DNA of 64,000 bases from Magnolia sinica (GCF_029962835.1 NC_080579.1:79048459-79112458), one strand, 5' to 3'. Numbered from the stretch's first letter, positions 36,270 to 48,262 are shown. The notes: a model not told the origin generated them from the sequence alone. Numbers and translations: made by a program.

Positions 36270-38619
36270 GGATGCTGCGTAGGCACAAAGGCCAGGGACC
36301 ATGGGTCCCAGCTATGGCCCACACCATGATGTGTTGGTCACCAACACCATGCATTTGGTGAGCCCCTCTCCTAGCTGTGGGCCACCCCAAAAATCAGCCG
36401 TACCTGCAACTTAGGTGGCCCACATCATAAGGAACAGTGAGGATTGAACGTCTGCCATTAAAATCCTTTTCGATTTCACATGAGTTTTGGATCAGTATGA
36501 AATTTGTTTTTCCTCTCTATCCGGGTCTGGGTGATCTTATTAACAGATTGGATGGCAGCAAACGTTATGGTGGGCCCCCACGTGGGACCCACTGGTGTGT
36601 GTATTGTATTCACACCTTCCATCATGTGGACCCCCGTCATGAGGTATGTGCTTTATCTATGTTGTCCATCCCTATGGGACCCACCATGATGCATGTGTTG
36701 CATCCAACTCGTCCAACCATTTTGAAAGATAATTTTAAGGCTTGAGACTAAAAATAAGACAGATCTGGGATCGGGTGGACCACATTACAGAATATAGTAG
36801 GTTTGAATGTCCACCATTAAACCCTTGGGCCACCAAGTTTGGACCATTATGATATTGTTTTTCCTTTAAATCCAGGTCTTTATGACCTTAAGAATAGACT
36901 GGATGGGCACTAGAATTTAACCGTGGAAATCATTATTACCATGGTTAGATACGATATGGTCCAGTTGATCTTTTGATATGGTTCATTTTTATAATACTCT
37001 ATATGGATTTTCTAAAAATGGATGAGTTGGGCTCGACTCATTTGATTCGGCCCATTGATCAGCCCATTTGATTCGGCCAATTGGTTCGGCCCATTGATCG
37101 GCCCATTTGATTCGGCCCATTGATTGGCCCATTTGATTCGGCCAATTGGTTCAGCCCATTGATCGGCCCATTGATTCGGCCTATTTGATTAGGGATTCCA
37201 CCATGGCGTATGTAATGATGTTTTTGGCGGCTATGCCTTGGGAGTAATGATGGTTTGCCGTCCACATTGTAGGAGTAATGATGGTAAATATCTGCATTGT
37301 AACTCTCCCTAGGGCCCACTGTTAGGCCCATACTTGTAATGTATAGGCCGTTTAGGCCCATCTTCGTTACGAACAAGAATCCATCGCCATATAACATGTT
37401 TAGTATAGTTCCATGATTCATGATCATATGCATCATATGTATGCTTGATATAAGAAGTGACTGATCATAGCTTATGTCTTCGAGCAGATTATTTATGGGC
37501 ACTCGGATAGGCGGTGTTACCCTACATGAGCGCACGATGCGTGCAGGATTGCTGCATGACTGGATAGTGTGAATCATGCATTTCGTATTGTGTGACATGG
37601 TACTGTACGCCCTAGTAACATCAGGGCCGTAGCCTCCAAAGGCGTATCATGGTTAATAGGATTGGATACCGAAAATCTTATTCTACATGGAGTGCTATAG
37701 ATATCCCTGGGTGAAAGTCCTTAAACCCTTATGGTACTAGGAGGTTGCTCTAACGTCTAAACCGAGTGGATGCATGAGCGTCGAGTGCCAAATACCATGA
37801 GGCTGCGCTTTCCACTGTGTCGTGGTCGGTTGAAAGGGGGTGTGGCCTTACCTGCTTGAGAGGAGGAGGCAAAGCTAGGCTGAGTTTGACCAGCTCGAGG
37901 AATGGGTTTGCTATTGAGGAGTCAGGCCCAATATTGGCAGACGGATAGTGAGGTCTCTTCCACTCACCTTGTTATGCGCAATGGGGTGGCAATCTGGCTT
38001 GGAGTGTACTAGACTCCAGTTATATTTCAGAGTTGAACTATATTGATATATGGACTTAGATGAGGATTCGTATGCTTGAGTTGCATCTCGCATCGCATGG
38101 CCTTGGTATGCCCGACATCATTCATGCCTTGCATCACATAACCTTGGTACGGCTAATAGTATTCATGGATTCATCAACATATTCCATATTACTCTGATAC
38201 TGCATAATTACTACATTGTGTACACACTTTTACCACCCTCTAAGCTTTTCATAAGCTTATGCACGACCGTTGCATGTAGGTGACGTTGGATCGCAACAGC
38301 GCTGAGGTAGGAGCGCGTAGTAGATCATTTTGGAGCTTTTGTCTATCATCATTGTATTTCCCTCTATGCGCACTGTACTTATAAATTTTTGATCATAGTA
38401 GAAATGTGATGGAGTTTTTGGTTGTTGTTTGTGGGTTATGCCTTTGGTTATGCTTATTATGAATCAAACTGACATTGAAAATCCTCCTCGTAGCATCCCA
38501 GGATCGGAACCTGGCGAATGGGCGCTAGGAGCCGAGAATGGGGCACTACGGAGGCTGTCGATGCCAAATTCGACGATCGGGAATCTTGTGAGCCCGGTTT
38601 CTGAGTTTGGGGCGTGACA
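34570..38619 (+). mobile_element. Solo long LTR L, 4.05 kb, inside K
   Basis: Starts TGTAAGACCCGTATC and ends GGGGCGTGACA, with flanks CAGGT (34565-34569) and GAGGT (38620-38624), one base different. Removing it restores a continuous GGTGGGCCCTAT repeat of K. Its first part matches M (53886 on) and the complement of 40250-40714; its last part matches the complement of 31788 on. No internal region is present, so it is a solo LTR. It contains a CT run (35056-35088), an AT microsatellite (36183-36264) and a GATTCGGCCCATT minisatellite (about 37045-37190). Confidence 0.75.
36183..36264. repeat. AT microsatellite in L
   Basis: An almost pure AT run of about 80 bp with small breaks near 36230. The AT-rich stretch at 39430-39510 in K is the likely counterpart. 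Confidence 0.95.
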
Positions 38620-38800
38620 GAGGTGGGCCCTATGGATGGGCCTCATGGATGGGCTGCACCAATAGGCCTCAAGTGGGCTTGGACCACACAAAAAAATCAT
38701 TTCAATAGTTGTAGGTGTAACATGTGTATCACTGTATACTATCATTCCATGGGGCTGATGGCCCACTAATGATGATAAGCACTGTCCAAACATTGTCCAG

Positions 38801-39189
38801 GTAAATCAGCACCATCCAAACATTTCTCATGTAAATCAGCACCAACCAAATATTGTCTATGTAAATCAGCACCATCCAAACATTTCCCATGTAAATCAAC
38901 ACCAACCAAACATTGTCTATGTAAATCAGCACCATCCAAACATTTCCCATGTAAATCAACACCAACCAAACATTGTCTATGTAAATCAGCACCATCCAAA
39001 CATTTCCCATGTAAATCAGCACCAACCAAACATTGTCTATGTAAATCAGCACCATCCAAACATTTCCCATGTAAATCAGCACTAACCAAACATTGTCTAT
39101 GTAAATCAGCACAATCCAAACATTTCTCATGTAAATCAGCACCATCTGGACACTGTCCAGCTCATCAGCACCATCCAAATATTGTCTAG
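38801..39189. repeat. 30-bp minisatellite with 60-bp higher-order period
   Basis: Twelve exact-length 30-bp units from 38801 to 39160 (GTAAATCAGCACC start) plus a partial unit. Two variants alternate, ending TTTCCCAT and TTGTCTAT, giving a 60-bp period. L lacks the array, so it expanded in K. The long minus-strand open frames here are a by-product of the period being divisible by three. Confidence 0.95.
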
Positions 39190-40024
39190 CACCATTCAGC
39201 ACGATCTGGGCAGTGTGGATGAAATAAATACATCATGGTGGTGTCCACCGTCCAGATCACTGGACGGTGGAGATCAGACACATATATCACAGTGGGTCAC
39301 ACCGTCCCATATAGTGGACGGTGTGGATGAGACTCATACAGGTGGGTCCCACCGTCTAACCATCTGGACGGTTCACTGACACCAGCCAATCCGTTCAAAA
39401 GCAGGTGGGTCCCACGTGGGGCCCACGAGATATATAAGCTATATATAAATATATATACACATCATATATATAATATAATATAATATATTATATAATATCA
39501 TATATTATTATTATTATTATTTTTAAAAACGTAAGCCAGCATCCAGCGTCCTGGACGGACGGTCTGGATGCAAGGCATATACATGAAGGGTGGCCCCACA
39601 CGTGGGGTGGGTCCCCCCGTTTCAACGGTGGACGGCTGTGGATAACGTCAAAAAAGTAGCCAATGTGTTGCGTGGGACCCATCGTTCAGATGTACGGTGA
39701 GGTGAAACTCATGTATCACAGTGGTCCCCTGATTTGACAAAACAGACAGATGGTGTTGGATATGCAACACGAACATCAAGGTGTGGCCCACTGTCTAGAT
39801 CTGCCGGATGGTGTGGATGAAACATATACATCACGGAGTGGGTGGATCTCCATCGTCCAGATCTACTGGACGGTGTAGATATAATAAATACATCATGGTG
39901 GGTCCACATCAGCATGGCCCACCGCTTAGATTAACTGATATTTACATTTTTGCTTCATCCATGGCAGCGGGAAGGGGGGTCAACAGATGGATGGTCTAAA
40001 TCAAGTGGGCCACAATCCAATCAC

Positions 40025-40027
<3 letters not shown>

Positions 40028-40088
<61 letters not shown>
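40028..40088. repeat. GA microsatellite in K
   Basis: About 60 bp of GA repeats. Confidence 0.97.
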
Positions 40089-40092
<4 letters not shown>

Positions 40093-40726
40093 AAGAGGAA
40101 CGTGTGAAGGGGAGGGACCTCGCCACTATGGGCCCTCCTTATACAATGCATACATCAAGTGAGTCCCACAACAATTGGGTTGTTAAAACAAAATCAAGTG
40201 CTTATGAACACCCATCTTCAAAACCACTCCTTCCACACTAGGGTAATATAGCTCCAACGAGTAAGAATTAATGGTTAAGATTGGATTTTAGAGGTTGGAT
40301 GATGGGGTATGAAGCTTCAAGGTGGGTGGAAAATGGAGGAAAGCTTGGATGTTGCTCTTATGGAGTTGCTTGGGAGAATGAGAGAGAGGGTTGTAAGAGA
40401 GAGAGGGATGAGTGAGTGATGGGTGTGATGGGTGTACATGGTTGTAAGAGAGAGAGTTGACTTTAGGGATGGGTGTTGTACTTGACATGTGAAGTGATTG
40501 ATGGGATATTTCTCTTGGGTTTTGCAACTGCGCGACGTTTTTCCTCGAACTGAATGCAGGCCCACATCTCTTGGCCTGGGTATCGCCTCGGGGTGCGAGA
40601 TGGGGCGTCGAAACCGCGGCGACGGTATGGTCGCAAGGGTATAAGTCTCAGGTTGAGCCAACTTTGAAATACGGGATACGACTCAGGGTCGTGCACAACT
40701 TCAATCTATGAATCGCGCCAAAAACT

Positions 40727-42939
40727 TGTTCACTCCCCAAGTGCAGGGTTGTGATGTAGTAATAAACTCGGTTAGACCGAGGTCGAATCCACAGGGACTG
40801 AAACCTGTACGTAATCTGAAACTAAATAGAACTAGAATTAGACTAAGATGTAATTTAAATTGAATGACAATTGAGGAATAATTATGGAATAATTGATCTA
40901 AAACTTGTGAAAATTCAAAGAAAAGGAACTAGGGATTCAGAGGATCCACTTGTAGAGATCAGGGAATCTTATGCCAGTATCACAAATTATGGAAATTTAC
41001 TGAACTGCCATTGATATAGGTTTTAAGAGATGAAAGGTGTATGAATTAGAATGGATTCCATCACCAAACCATGCCCAGGAGACAAAGCAAACAAAAGAAT
41101 TAATCTAATTACCAATCAATCAACATGCCATGAAAGTCAGGAAGGGTTACCGTCATCCAACCATGCCCAGGAGACGATGGTAAACAACAGGGCTTCCTGA
41201 CGTCATAAATATCAAAAGGAAAAAGAAATACTTAAAGCCATTGCAGACCCATTGTAATTTCAGTCACAACAGACCATTAAAGACTAAAAACATTCCCTTA
41301 ATTAAACCCAAATCAACATCAGTTCAGTCTAAACAAAGGCACAAGCAAAGAGGCATCCCATCACACTACAAGCTTCACCTCTTATCCCTAGCTAAGAGGT
41401 TTAGCCACGCATGGATGGGCTAGATCTCATCAGAAATTTGAGAAGAAAAGCATAACAAAAAGAAAAACAAACAAAAAACCTTCTTTCTTCTCTCCCTGTC
41501 TTTCTCTCTCTCCTGTCAGATCTCCAGCCGTCTGCCCAAGCCCAAGCTCCCTCAATCCCCCATGCCCCCTAGCCGTCAGTTCTCTCTCTTTTTATAGCTT
41601 CAAAGGAGACGGTGGCTGGAAGTGCGTAAGAAGCTCTTACGCACTCCCTGTTGCAGCAGGAGATAGTTGCTTATGATGAAATTCTCCGGGGCCCATTCTA
41701 GAGCTCAGACAGGAGATCCACTCCATTCATCAACTTATCCTTGGAATTTTCGGGTAGACAACCGGTTTTGGCTGTCTGTCGATGCAGCTCAGGGAAGAAT
41801 TCATTCTGTCGTCCATCCTTCTGTTGATCACGATTAACGCATACTCGCACGCATGGAGAGAAAAGGACACCTAGGCTTGAACTATAGGGCCCTTAGGCTC
41901 CTAATGGACGGCCCTGATTAAGCCAATGGGCCCTGATGGTGGCCCACAAGAGAGGACCGCAACCTCTGTTGCGAAACAGAGATCGCGTACCCGTGCGCTG
42001 TGATGGTCGGTGGTGTCCGCAGTGATGTTTTCAATGAAATCCACTCCGTCTACTGAAATGCTGGCGAAAAACAAGTAAGAATTAACTGGTTTCATATTGA
42101 ATTCCGTGTGGCCCACTGATTCTTTCGTTCCACCGTTAATCATCCGTTTTAACAGCTGAAATCCACTCTCCATTATCTTCCGAGATTACGCCACCTAGGC
42201 GATGTTCACGCCCACCCTCTTGATACAATGGACGGTTCAGATCATCACTCCAGGTGTCGAGTGGGCCCCACTGAGAAGGACCGGCGGATGACAGCGAAAA
42301 CGCTGTTGCATTTTTGGATTTGGAGAAGAAGCAGTCGGTCAGCGTGAGCTGACCGACTTTGGCTGTAAGGGTGCACGGCTGGTGCACGTGCACCTTATGT
42401 ACACTCAGTATACATGTGGGTCCCACTTGATGTATGTAAGAAATCCGCTCCATCCATTCATATTGTCAGCTCATTTAACCCGTTGAGACCAATTTTTAAG
42501 AATATCCAAATAGCAGGTGGGCCCAAAAGTAATGGTTTATGGGCTGATCTGTCCGTTGGGTCACTTCCACAGGGATCGAACGGATGAAATTCGAATTGTA
42601 CGGTTAATTTATGGCCCTCAGGGCATGTATGAAGTTTCGCCCTGAACGGATAGTGGGAACCCTGTGATCTTTCATTATGAACCAATTTTAGGCCACTTGA
42701 ACTTCAGTTTCTCGATTTTCGTGGATCTCCGGTGTGTAAATTCGATGATCTTGGTCCCCTGGGGTCCGTCCCTTGCCTTGGTGTCATCAGAGCGTTAAAT
42801 CCCAGCTTTAAACACCCTTTCTTAGTCTCAGTTCGTAATTACACCTTGCATCACATACACAGTTAAACCAAGCCGTTAAACAGAGTCATGCTCATAAATC
42901 CAGGTAATAAATGGGGTCTGATATGCAATATCGTGAACA
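40727..42939 (-). repeat. LTR of element G
   Basis: 2213 bp, TGTTCACTCCCCAAG...GTGAACA, related to the LTRs of A and B. The left flank is primer-site-like and the right flank is the polypurine region, so internal sequence borders it on both sides. Predicted TATA box at 41590-41596 (minus strand). GTGGGCCCCAC at 42261-42271. Confidence 0.85.
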
Positions 42940-43314
42940 CAACCCCCAACCAGCATTTTGCTAGTCCCGAGCAAAGTATGCGAAAAATAAATTGAGAATT
43001 ATATCATAATTTTAAAAACTCGAATGATTTTGGGGAACAATCCAGATACTAGAAGTTTAAGATTCATGAATGTTGGGCATTACTTTCTCCTGAACTCAAG
43101 CGCACGGAAAACTTCACAACAAGTTCAAAGTATTAATCCATCAATTAGAACAATCCTAAACATTGAGTTCCACAGATGTAAAGTGTAATCCCGACCTATC
43201 TTCATTAAGAGATCAAATTGTCAATTTCATGATATCATTGGTAATCAATCAAAAAATTCATAACTACCATCACCTAAACCAAAGCTTTGCCTTACAGATC
43301 ATTCTTTCATTTTC

Positions 43315-43346
<32 letters not shown>

Positions 43347-43377
43347 CTAAAAACCAAGAAGGGGATTAAGTCCTCAC

Positions 43378-43476
43378 CCATAGGGAGCAAACCTATGGTG
43401 AGAACTGTATACCCAAATCTTTTTACATATTATCCATGGGGAATGAAGTCCACACTTATAGGGAGCAAACTTATAG
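43378..43476 (-). other. Two copies of the conserved stem-loop in G
   Basis: 43378-43398 pairs perfectly over seven base pairs (CCATAGG, loop GAGCAAA, CCTATGG). 43455-43476 reads CTTATAGG...CTTATAG: the second base pair changed from C-G to T-A on both arms, a compensatory change relative to the B and F copies. Confidence 0.7.
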
Positions 43477-44070
43477 TGAAGATTCTTTGCCTAACCTTTT
43501 TCAACGGTATCTTTTCCTTTTAATTGATCATGACGGGCAATTGTTCAAGTTGGTTCCTTCTATGCTTACTGATCACCAAATTAACCCTTCAGTTTCAAAC
43601 TGAAATCTTAATGTGTAAGCGAGATGTGACATGTGAAATCATGACTCAATCAATGTTTACAACTTCTAATCATGGATTAATAATTAAACTTAACTGTGAA
43701 ATCTAACGAGCAACTGAATCCAAGAGCAGTAAATCACCAACATTCCATATCCTGTAATTCTAAATCAAAGATGGTCGTCCAAAATCACTTCGAATTCACA
43801 AGAAAGTCCAGAAAAATTAAAAATTTTCACAATTTTTGCTCAAGACCAATACTGATTAGGTAACCTAATCTTCCACCCCCAACCTAAAAGCTACATTGTC
43901 CTCAATGTAAAAGATATGAGTATGGAATGCGCATAGGACAACAAAAGTAAAGAAAAAGTGAAGGGAAGATAGTACCTGGATGATGAATCGTGAGAGACTT
44001 TCCAAGAGATCGCAGCATGGAATCCAGTCAGCACGAGAGAGAAAGTAACACAAAACTAACAAAAATAAAA

Positions 44071-44207
44071 TCCTACCTATACCACTTTCGCAGGTGCTCT
44101 CGATTGCATTTAGCGCATGCAACAAGCCTTTAAACCCCTAGGTTACCCCTAGTGGACGAGTTGTAGTCTCGTGAGGGTTTGCAGTAATGTTACCCACAAA
44201 CATTGAA
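44071..44207 (-). other. 137-bp block identical to one in F
   Basis: Base-for-base the same as 57404-57540, although sequence on both sides differs strongly between G and F. It can fold: TTGCAT/ATGCAA closing a 7-base loop, then AAACCC/GGGTTT enclosing CTAG/CTAG and CGAG/CTCG hairpins. It lies between the integrase gene and the 3' LTR. A cis-acting RNA element is a reasonable inference. Confidence 0.7.
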
Positions 44208-44353
44208 CTAGCTAGGAAAATGAAATAAGTTGAAAAGTTGGGTTGCCTCCCAGGAGCACTAAGTTTAACGTCTTCAGCTAGACCAAAGCAACTACCCTAA
44301 TCCTATGAAAGCGATAAACCTACCTATACCTCCATCAGACTAGGAGATCAATC

Positions 44354-44695
44354 CTAGTAAACAGGATCAGTCAGAGGCATGGACATGTCCTCTGAATCAA
44401 ATTTCTCGACAAATGGCTTTAAACGATGTCCATTTACTTTAAACTCCTTGCCATTGTCAGGATCTCTTATCTCGACGGCCTCATGAGGATAAGCAGTAAC
44501 AACAATGTAAGGGCCGGTCCAACGAGATCGAAGCTTACCCGGAAAGAGATGTAATCGAGAATTATACAAAAGGACTTTCTGGCCTGGCGTAAATGATTTT
44601 CGTAGAATATGTTGATCATGAAACGCCTTCATCCTGTCCTTGTAAATTCTCGAATTCTCGTATGCGTCGTTCCGGATTTCCTCCAGTTCATTCAA
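44354..44695 (-). pseudogene. Integrase C-terminal part of G
   Basis: 113 residues including the gypsy integrase C-terminal signature: [20 protein letters not shown], then SRWTGPYIV and [10 protein letters not shown]. This region follows the catalytic core and contacts DNA in the family. It overlaps the end of the core frame by eight bases in another frame, so a frameshift separates the two. No chromodomain is visible after it, which fits Athila-like rather than chromovirus elements. Confidence 0.85.
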
Positions 44696-45545
44696 TTGAA
44701 GTTTGCGTAGAGAGCAGCGTTGTCAGATTGAAATTAAGATTTTTGATCGCCGAGTAATGTTCCAGCTCCACAGGCAAGTGACAAGCTTTCCAATAGACAA
44801 GTCTAAAGGGAGACATTCCAATAGGGGTTTTAAAGGCAGTACGGTATGCCCATAAGGCATCGGTCAATCGGATTGACCAATCCTTACGATCAGGGTTAAC
44901 CGTTTTCTCCAAAATGTGTTTAATCTCCCTATTGGAAATCTCAGCTTGTCCACTTGTCTGTGGATGGTATGGGGTGCTCACCTTATGAGAGATACCGTAT
45001 TTCTTCATTAAGCTCTCGAATGATCTATTACAAAAGTGTGAGCCCCTATCACTAATGATGGCTCGAGGCGTTCCGAATCGAGAAAGGATGTTTTCTTTTA
45101 GGAATTTAATGACCGTGCGATGGTCATTAGTTCGACATGGAATTGCTTCAACCCATTTAGTGACATAGTCCACGGCGAGCAAAATATACAGATTTCTAAA
45201 TGATTGGGGAAATGGTCCCATGAAATCGATGCCCCAGCAATCAAATGCTTCAATGATAAGGATGGGATTCAAAGGCATCATATTTCGACGGGACAATGCT
45301 CCCAATTTTTGGCAACGCTCACAAGCTTTGCAAAACTCATGAGTGTCCCTAAACATAGTGGGCCAGTAAAAGCCACACTGCAGAATCTTGGCCGTGGTCT
45401 TTTTAGCAGAAAAGTGACCACCACAGGCCTCTGAGTGACAGAAGGAGATGACGCTCTGATGTTCATCATCTGGTACACATCTCCTTAGAATTTGGTCTGG
45501 GCAATATTTAAATAAGTAAGGATCATCCCAGAAAAAGTTGCGCAC
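44688..45545 (-). pseudogene. Integrase zinc-binding and catalytic core of G
   Basis: A 285-residue open piece. Zinc-binding HHCC residues are visible at about His37, His44, Cys75 and Cys78. The catalytic triad is intact at Asp107 ([10 protein letters not shown]), Asp166 (IISDRGSHF) and Glu202 ([12 protein letters not shown]), with 35 residues between the last two. Translation suggests the full protein began further upstream: [16 protein letters not shown] can be read at about 45650-45600, in another frame than RNase H. It would integrate element cDNA in the nucleus. Frameshifts at both ends make it non-functional as it stands. Confidence 0.88.
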
Positions 45546-45646
45546 CTCGGTGAAGAATTTCTTCTTATCTTGTGCAGTCCACTGTGTCGGTATGACACCT
45601 GTAGTAAGATAGTTAGCAATGTCAGCAAACCAAGGTGAATGGGAGA

Positions 45647-45958
45647 CTACAAACAGTATTCGTCCGGGAACATATCATTGATATGGGTCGCCTCAAGGGA
45701 ATCAGAGGTATTAAGGCGAGAAAGGTGATCGGCCACTACGTTCTCTAGTCCCTTTTTATCTTTAATTACCAAATCAAATTCTTGGAGTAGAAGGATCCAT
45801 CGTATCAAACGGGGCTTAGAATCATTCTTCGAAAGAAGATACTTAAGTGCCGCATGATCTGTGTAGATAATGATCTTGGATCCGATCAAGTAGGACCTAA
45901 ATTTGTCCAAGGCGAACACTACAGCTAAGAGTTCCTTTTCCGTAGTCGAGTAGTTCAC
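45647..45958 (-). pseudogene. RNase H domain of G, second part
   Basis: 103 residues starting [19 protein letters not shown], with catalytic-type Glu and Asp ([11 protein letters not shown], Asp about 34). It continues the RT frame after a one-base loss at about 45955-45962: RT ends SRTLNPAW-stop, while the family sequence reads on into NYSTTEKE. A second shift after MFPDEY separates it from the integrase part. Confidence 0.87.
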
Positions 45959-47289
45959 CAGGCGGGATTTAGAGTCCTACTCGCGTAATGAATGACGTAG
46001 GGCTTCTTATCTTTTCTCTGGCCTAGGACCGCCCCAAGAGCATAATCAGAAGCGTCGCACATAAGCTCAAAAGGAAGGCTCCAGTCAGGTGGCTGCATGA
46101 TAGGTGCAGTGGTTAACGTGCCCTTAAGCTTGGCGAAAGCTTCCTGGCACTGCTCAGTCCACTCGTACGGAGCATCCTTTTGAAGAAGATTACATAAAGG
46201 ACGAGAGAGAAGACTAAAGTCCTTTATGAATCGCCTGTAAAATCCTGCGTGTCCTAAGAAGGATCGCACGTCTCTGATGTTCTTGGGTGGAGGTAGGTTA
46301 GAGATAAGATCGATTTTTACCTTATCTACCTCGATTCCTTTGGACGAGATGATATGCCCAAGGACAATTCCCTTCTGAACCATGAAATGACACTTCTTCC
46401 AATTAAGTACCAAGTTCTTTTCTTCACATCTTTTCAGCACACATTTAAGACTTTCCAAGCACTTGCTGAAAGATGGACCATAAACAGAGAAGTCGTCCAT
46501 GAAGACCTCTAGATATTGCCCTACCATGTCAGAAAAGATACTAAGCATACATCGCTGAAAGGTGGCCGGGGCATTACATAGTCCGAATGGCATCCTTCGA
46601 TAGGCAAAGGTGCCGTAGGGACATGTAAATGTGGTCTTTTCCTGGTCTTCAGGGGCTATCTCTATCTGGTTGTAGCCCGAATACCCGTCAAGGAAACTAT
46701 AATAGGAATGACCAGCTAACCTTTCAAGGATCTGATCAATGAATGGTAAAGGAAAGTGGTCTTTCCTCGTGACGGTATTCAATTTCCTGTAGTCAATGCA
46801 CATTCTCCAACCAGTAGTGACTCTAGTTGGCACGTGTTCATTATTAGCATTGGCTACGATGGTGATTCCGGACTTCTTAGGGACCACTTGAGTTGGACTC
46901 ACCCATTGACTATCAGATATAGGGTATATGATACCCACGTCCAATAGTTTAAGAACCTCGGCCTTAACCACTTCCTTCATGTTTGGATTTAGTCTACGTT
47001 GTGGTTGCCAAGCGGTTTTTGCATTATCCTCAAGATATATGCGGTGAGTACAAATCGAGGGATCGATTCCTTTGAGGTCCGCTATCGTCCATCTCAGGGC
47101 TCCTTTATGCTCAATGAGAGTAGATATAAGCATACTCTCCTGTTCTTTCTCCAGGTGGGCAGAGATCACCACCGGGTATGTCTCATCTTGACCTAAATAG
47201 GCATATTTCAAATCAGAGGGCAAAGGTTTTAGGTCAAGCTTCGGTGGCTTGAGGTTAGACGGTAGAGGCACTACATCGGTTTGTGGCAA
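45955..47289 (-). CDS. Athila-like reverse transcriptase with RNase H start (element G)
   Basis: The longest open frame of the window, 444 residues. Linker residues 1-50 ([11 protein letters not shown]) precede the RT core. Motifs seen: [20 protein letters not shown] (about 115-134), [11 protein letters not shown] (161-171), first catalytic Asp in [13 protein letters not shown] (Asp201), [12 protein letters not shown] (235-246), and the FMDD active site at 263-266 (about 46492-46503). [17 protein letters not shown] lies at about 343-359, and the first RNase H Asp at 412 ([14 protein letters not shown]). All RT catalytic residues are intact. It copies element RNA into cDNA. It ends prematurely by frameshift inside RNase H; upstream protease and gag are gone. 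Confidence 0.9.
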   Translation of the reverse strand: MPQTDVVPLPSNLKPPKLDLKPLPSDLKYAYLGQDETYPVVISAHLEKEQESMLISTLIEHKGALRWTIADLKGIDPSICTHRIYLEDNAKTAWQPQRRLNPNMKEVVKAEVLKLLDVGIIYPISDSQWVSPTQVVPKKSGITIVANANNEHVPTRVTTGWRMCIDYRKLNTVTRKDHFPLPFIDQILERLAGHSYYSFLDGYSGYNQIEIAPEDQEKTTFTCPYGTFAYRRMPFGLCNAPATFQRCMLSIFSDMVGQYLEVFMDDFSVYGPSFSKCLESLKCVLKRCEEKNLVLNWKKCHFMVQKGIVLGHIISSKGIEVDKVKIDLISNLPPPKNIRDVRSFLGHAGFYRRFIKDFSLLSRPLCNLLQKDAPYEWTEQCQEAFAKLKGTLTTAPIMQPPDWSLPFELMCDASDYALGAVLGQRKDKKPYVIHYASRTLNPAW

Positions 47290-47351
47290 TTCTTCAAATT
47301 GTGGCCTCCACCGATTAACTTCAAGTACCAGTGCAGTATCAACTTTTTCCT

Positions 47352-48049
47352 ATGGTATGGTCCACTTGAGCTTTGGATATGCATCAATTTTGGGTTCAAC
47401 CCCTAAAATGATCTGGAAAAATGAATGGACGGCATGGATAAACCACAAATATTCACGGTGGGCCCAATAGAGTTTACTCAGTACGATAAGAGCATACTTA
47501 GTAACTTAGTATATGCAATCTGATTTCTTGTCTCACACACCAGCTATACAGTTGGTTTTGTGTCTCACATGCTAGCTACACAGCTGGTGTAGATACGTGT
47601 GGTGCAAAGACAAGTGCCGACGAGCCTGGAGCTCTGAGTTGTACGAACGACTCAAATGAGAGTCAAAGTTACATGGGCCCCACCATAAAGTTTATTTTCC
47701 ATCTAATCTTTTAATATATGATAAAGAGGGAAAAAAATTTCATATTGATTCTAAACTTCTGTGATCTCCAAAAGGGTTTCAATGGTAAACATTCAATCCC
47801 CCACTATTTTTTGCAATGTGGTCTAACTGATCTTTAGATTTGTCTTATTTTTCTGCTCAAGCCTTAAGACGAGCTCTCCAAATGGATGGACAGTTTAGAT
47901 ATAATACATACCTCATAGTTTGACCCACAGAACTTGCTGACATCAATACACCACCAGCCAATCCACTTCCAGTTCACGGAATCGTCAGTCGTACTCCACC
48001 CACTTCTATCTCCTCTGCCCTAATCTCGCCTCTCCCTCCCAAGTAGGTC
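47352..48049. other. Non-coding repeat-derived stretch
   Basis: No gene seen. It starts at the truncation of G. A foldback AGTTTACTCAGTA...TACTTAGTAACT lies at about 47472-47506, and a short direct repeat of GTCTCACA...AGCTACACAG type at about 47524-47600. The piece at about 47750-47930 resembles inverted sequence of L around 36700-36900. Confidence 0.55.
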
Positions 48050-48262
48050 CCAATCCGAACAGTACCCAATCCAACCCGATTCGATTTCCTTGATCAAGTC
48101 AGACTTGGTTCGGATTAGGCCAGTAGTGCATCGGATCAGATCAAGTCATCTGACTCAGACTCAGTCCTGGATCGGATCGAGTTCGGATCCGTTATTTGAA
48201 AATTTTAGATCGAGTTGAGTTGGACCCAATCCAGTCCAACTCGACTCGATGCCCACCTCTAT
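48050..48262. mobile_element. Possible hAT-type element end
   Basis: Ends CGACTCGATGCCCACCTCTA; its complement starts TAGAGGTGGGCATCGAGTCG, the form of many plant hAT non-autonomous ends. Inside are repeated GGATCGG and GAGTTGAGTTGG words. I could not find the opposite terminus or an 8-bp target repeat. Confidence 0.4.

Larger units (their letters stand above)
38625..40714 (-). mobile_element. Long LTR K, 5' part (minus sense), truncated
   Basis: Continues K after the L insertion. The complement of 40250-40714 matches the start of L and M. By comparison with M about 70 bp of the LTR start are missing, because K joins directly to a fragment of the primer-site sequence of G at 40715. It contains the 30-bp minisatellite 38801-39189 and a GA run at 40028-40088. 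Confidence 0.7.
40715..47351 (-). mobile_element. Athila-like element G, 3' half
   Basis: In minus sense: RT (47289-45955), RNase H, integrase (to 44354), 3' non-coding region with the 137-bp block (44071-44207) and stem-loops, polypurine region, LTR (42939-40727), then 12 bases GCGCCAAAAACT (plus strand 40715-40726) that belong to the inner flank of a 5' LTR. The upstream end stops near 47351 in the protease-RT linker; gag and protease are absent. No target repeat is recognisable at either edge. Confidence 0.82.

Noticed and set aside
31788-38619. An element with inverted terminal repeats bounded by TGTCAAGCCCC and GGGGCGTGACA
   Set aside because: The ends match because K and L are opposite-strand copies of one LTR; the target-repeat evidence supports L alone (34570-38619).
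38729-39202. Long minus-strand open frames (157 and 117 codons) with a 20-residue repeat
   Set aside because: The 30/60-bp minisatellite period is divisible by three and happens to lack stops; no start context or homology.
48050-48262. A complete hAT element
   Set aside because: Only one terminus is recognisable; no second end or 8-bp repeat was found.
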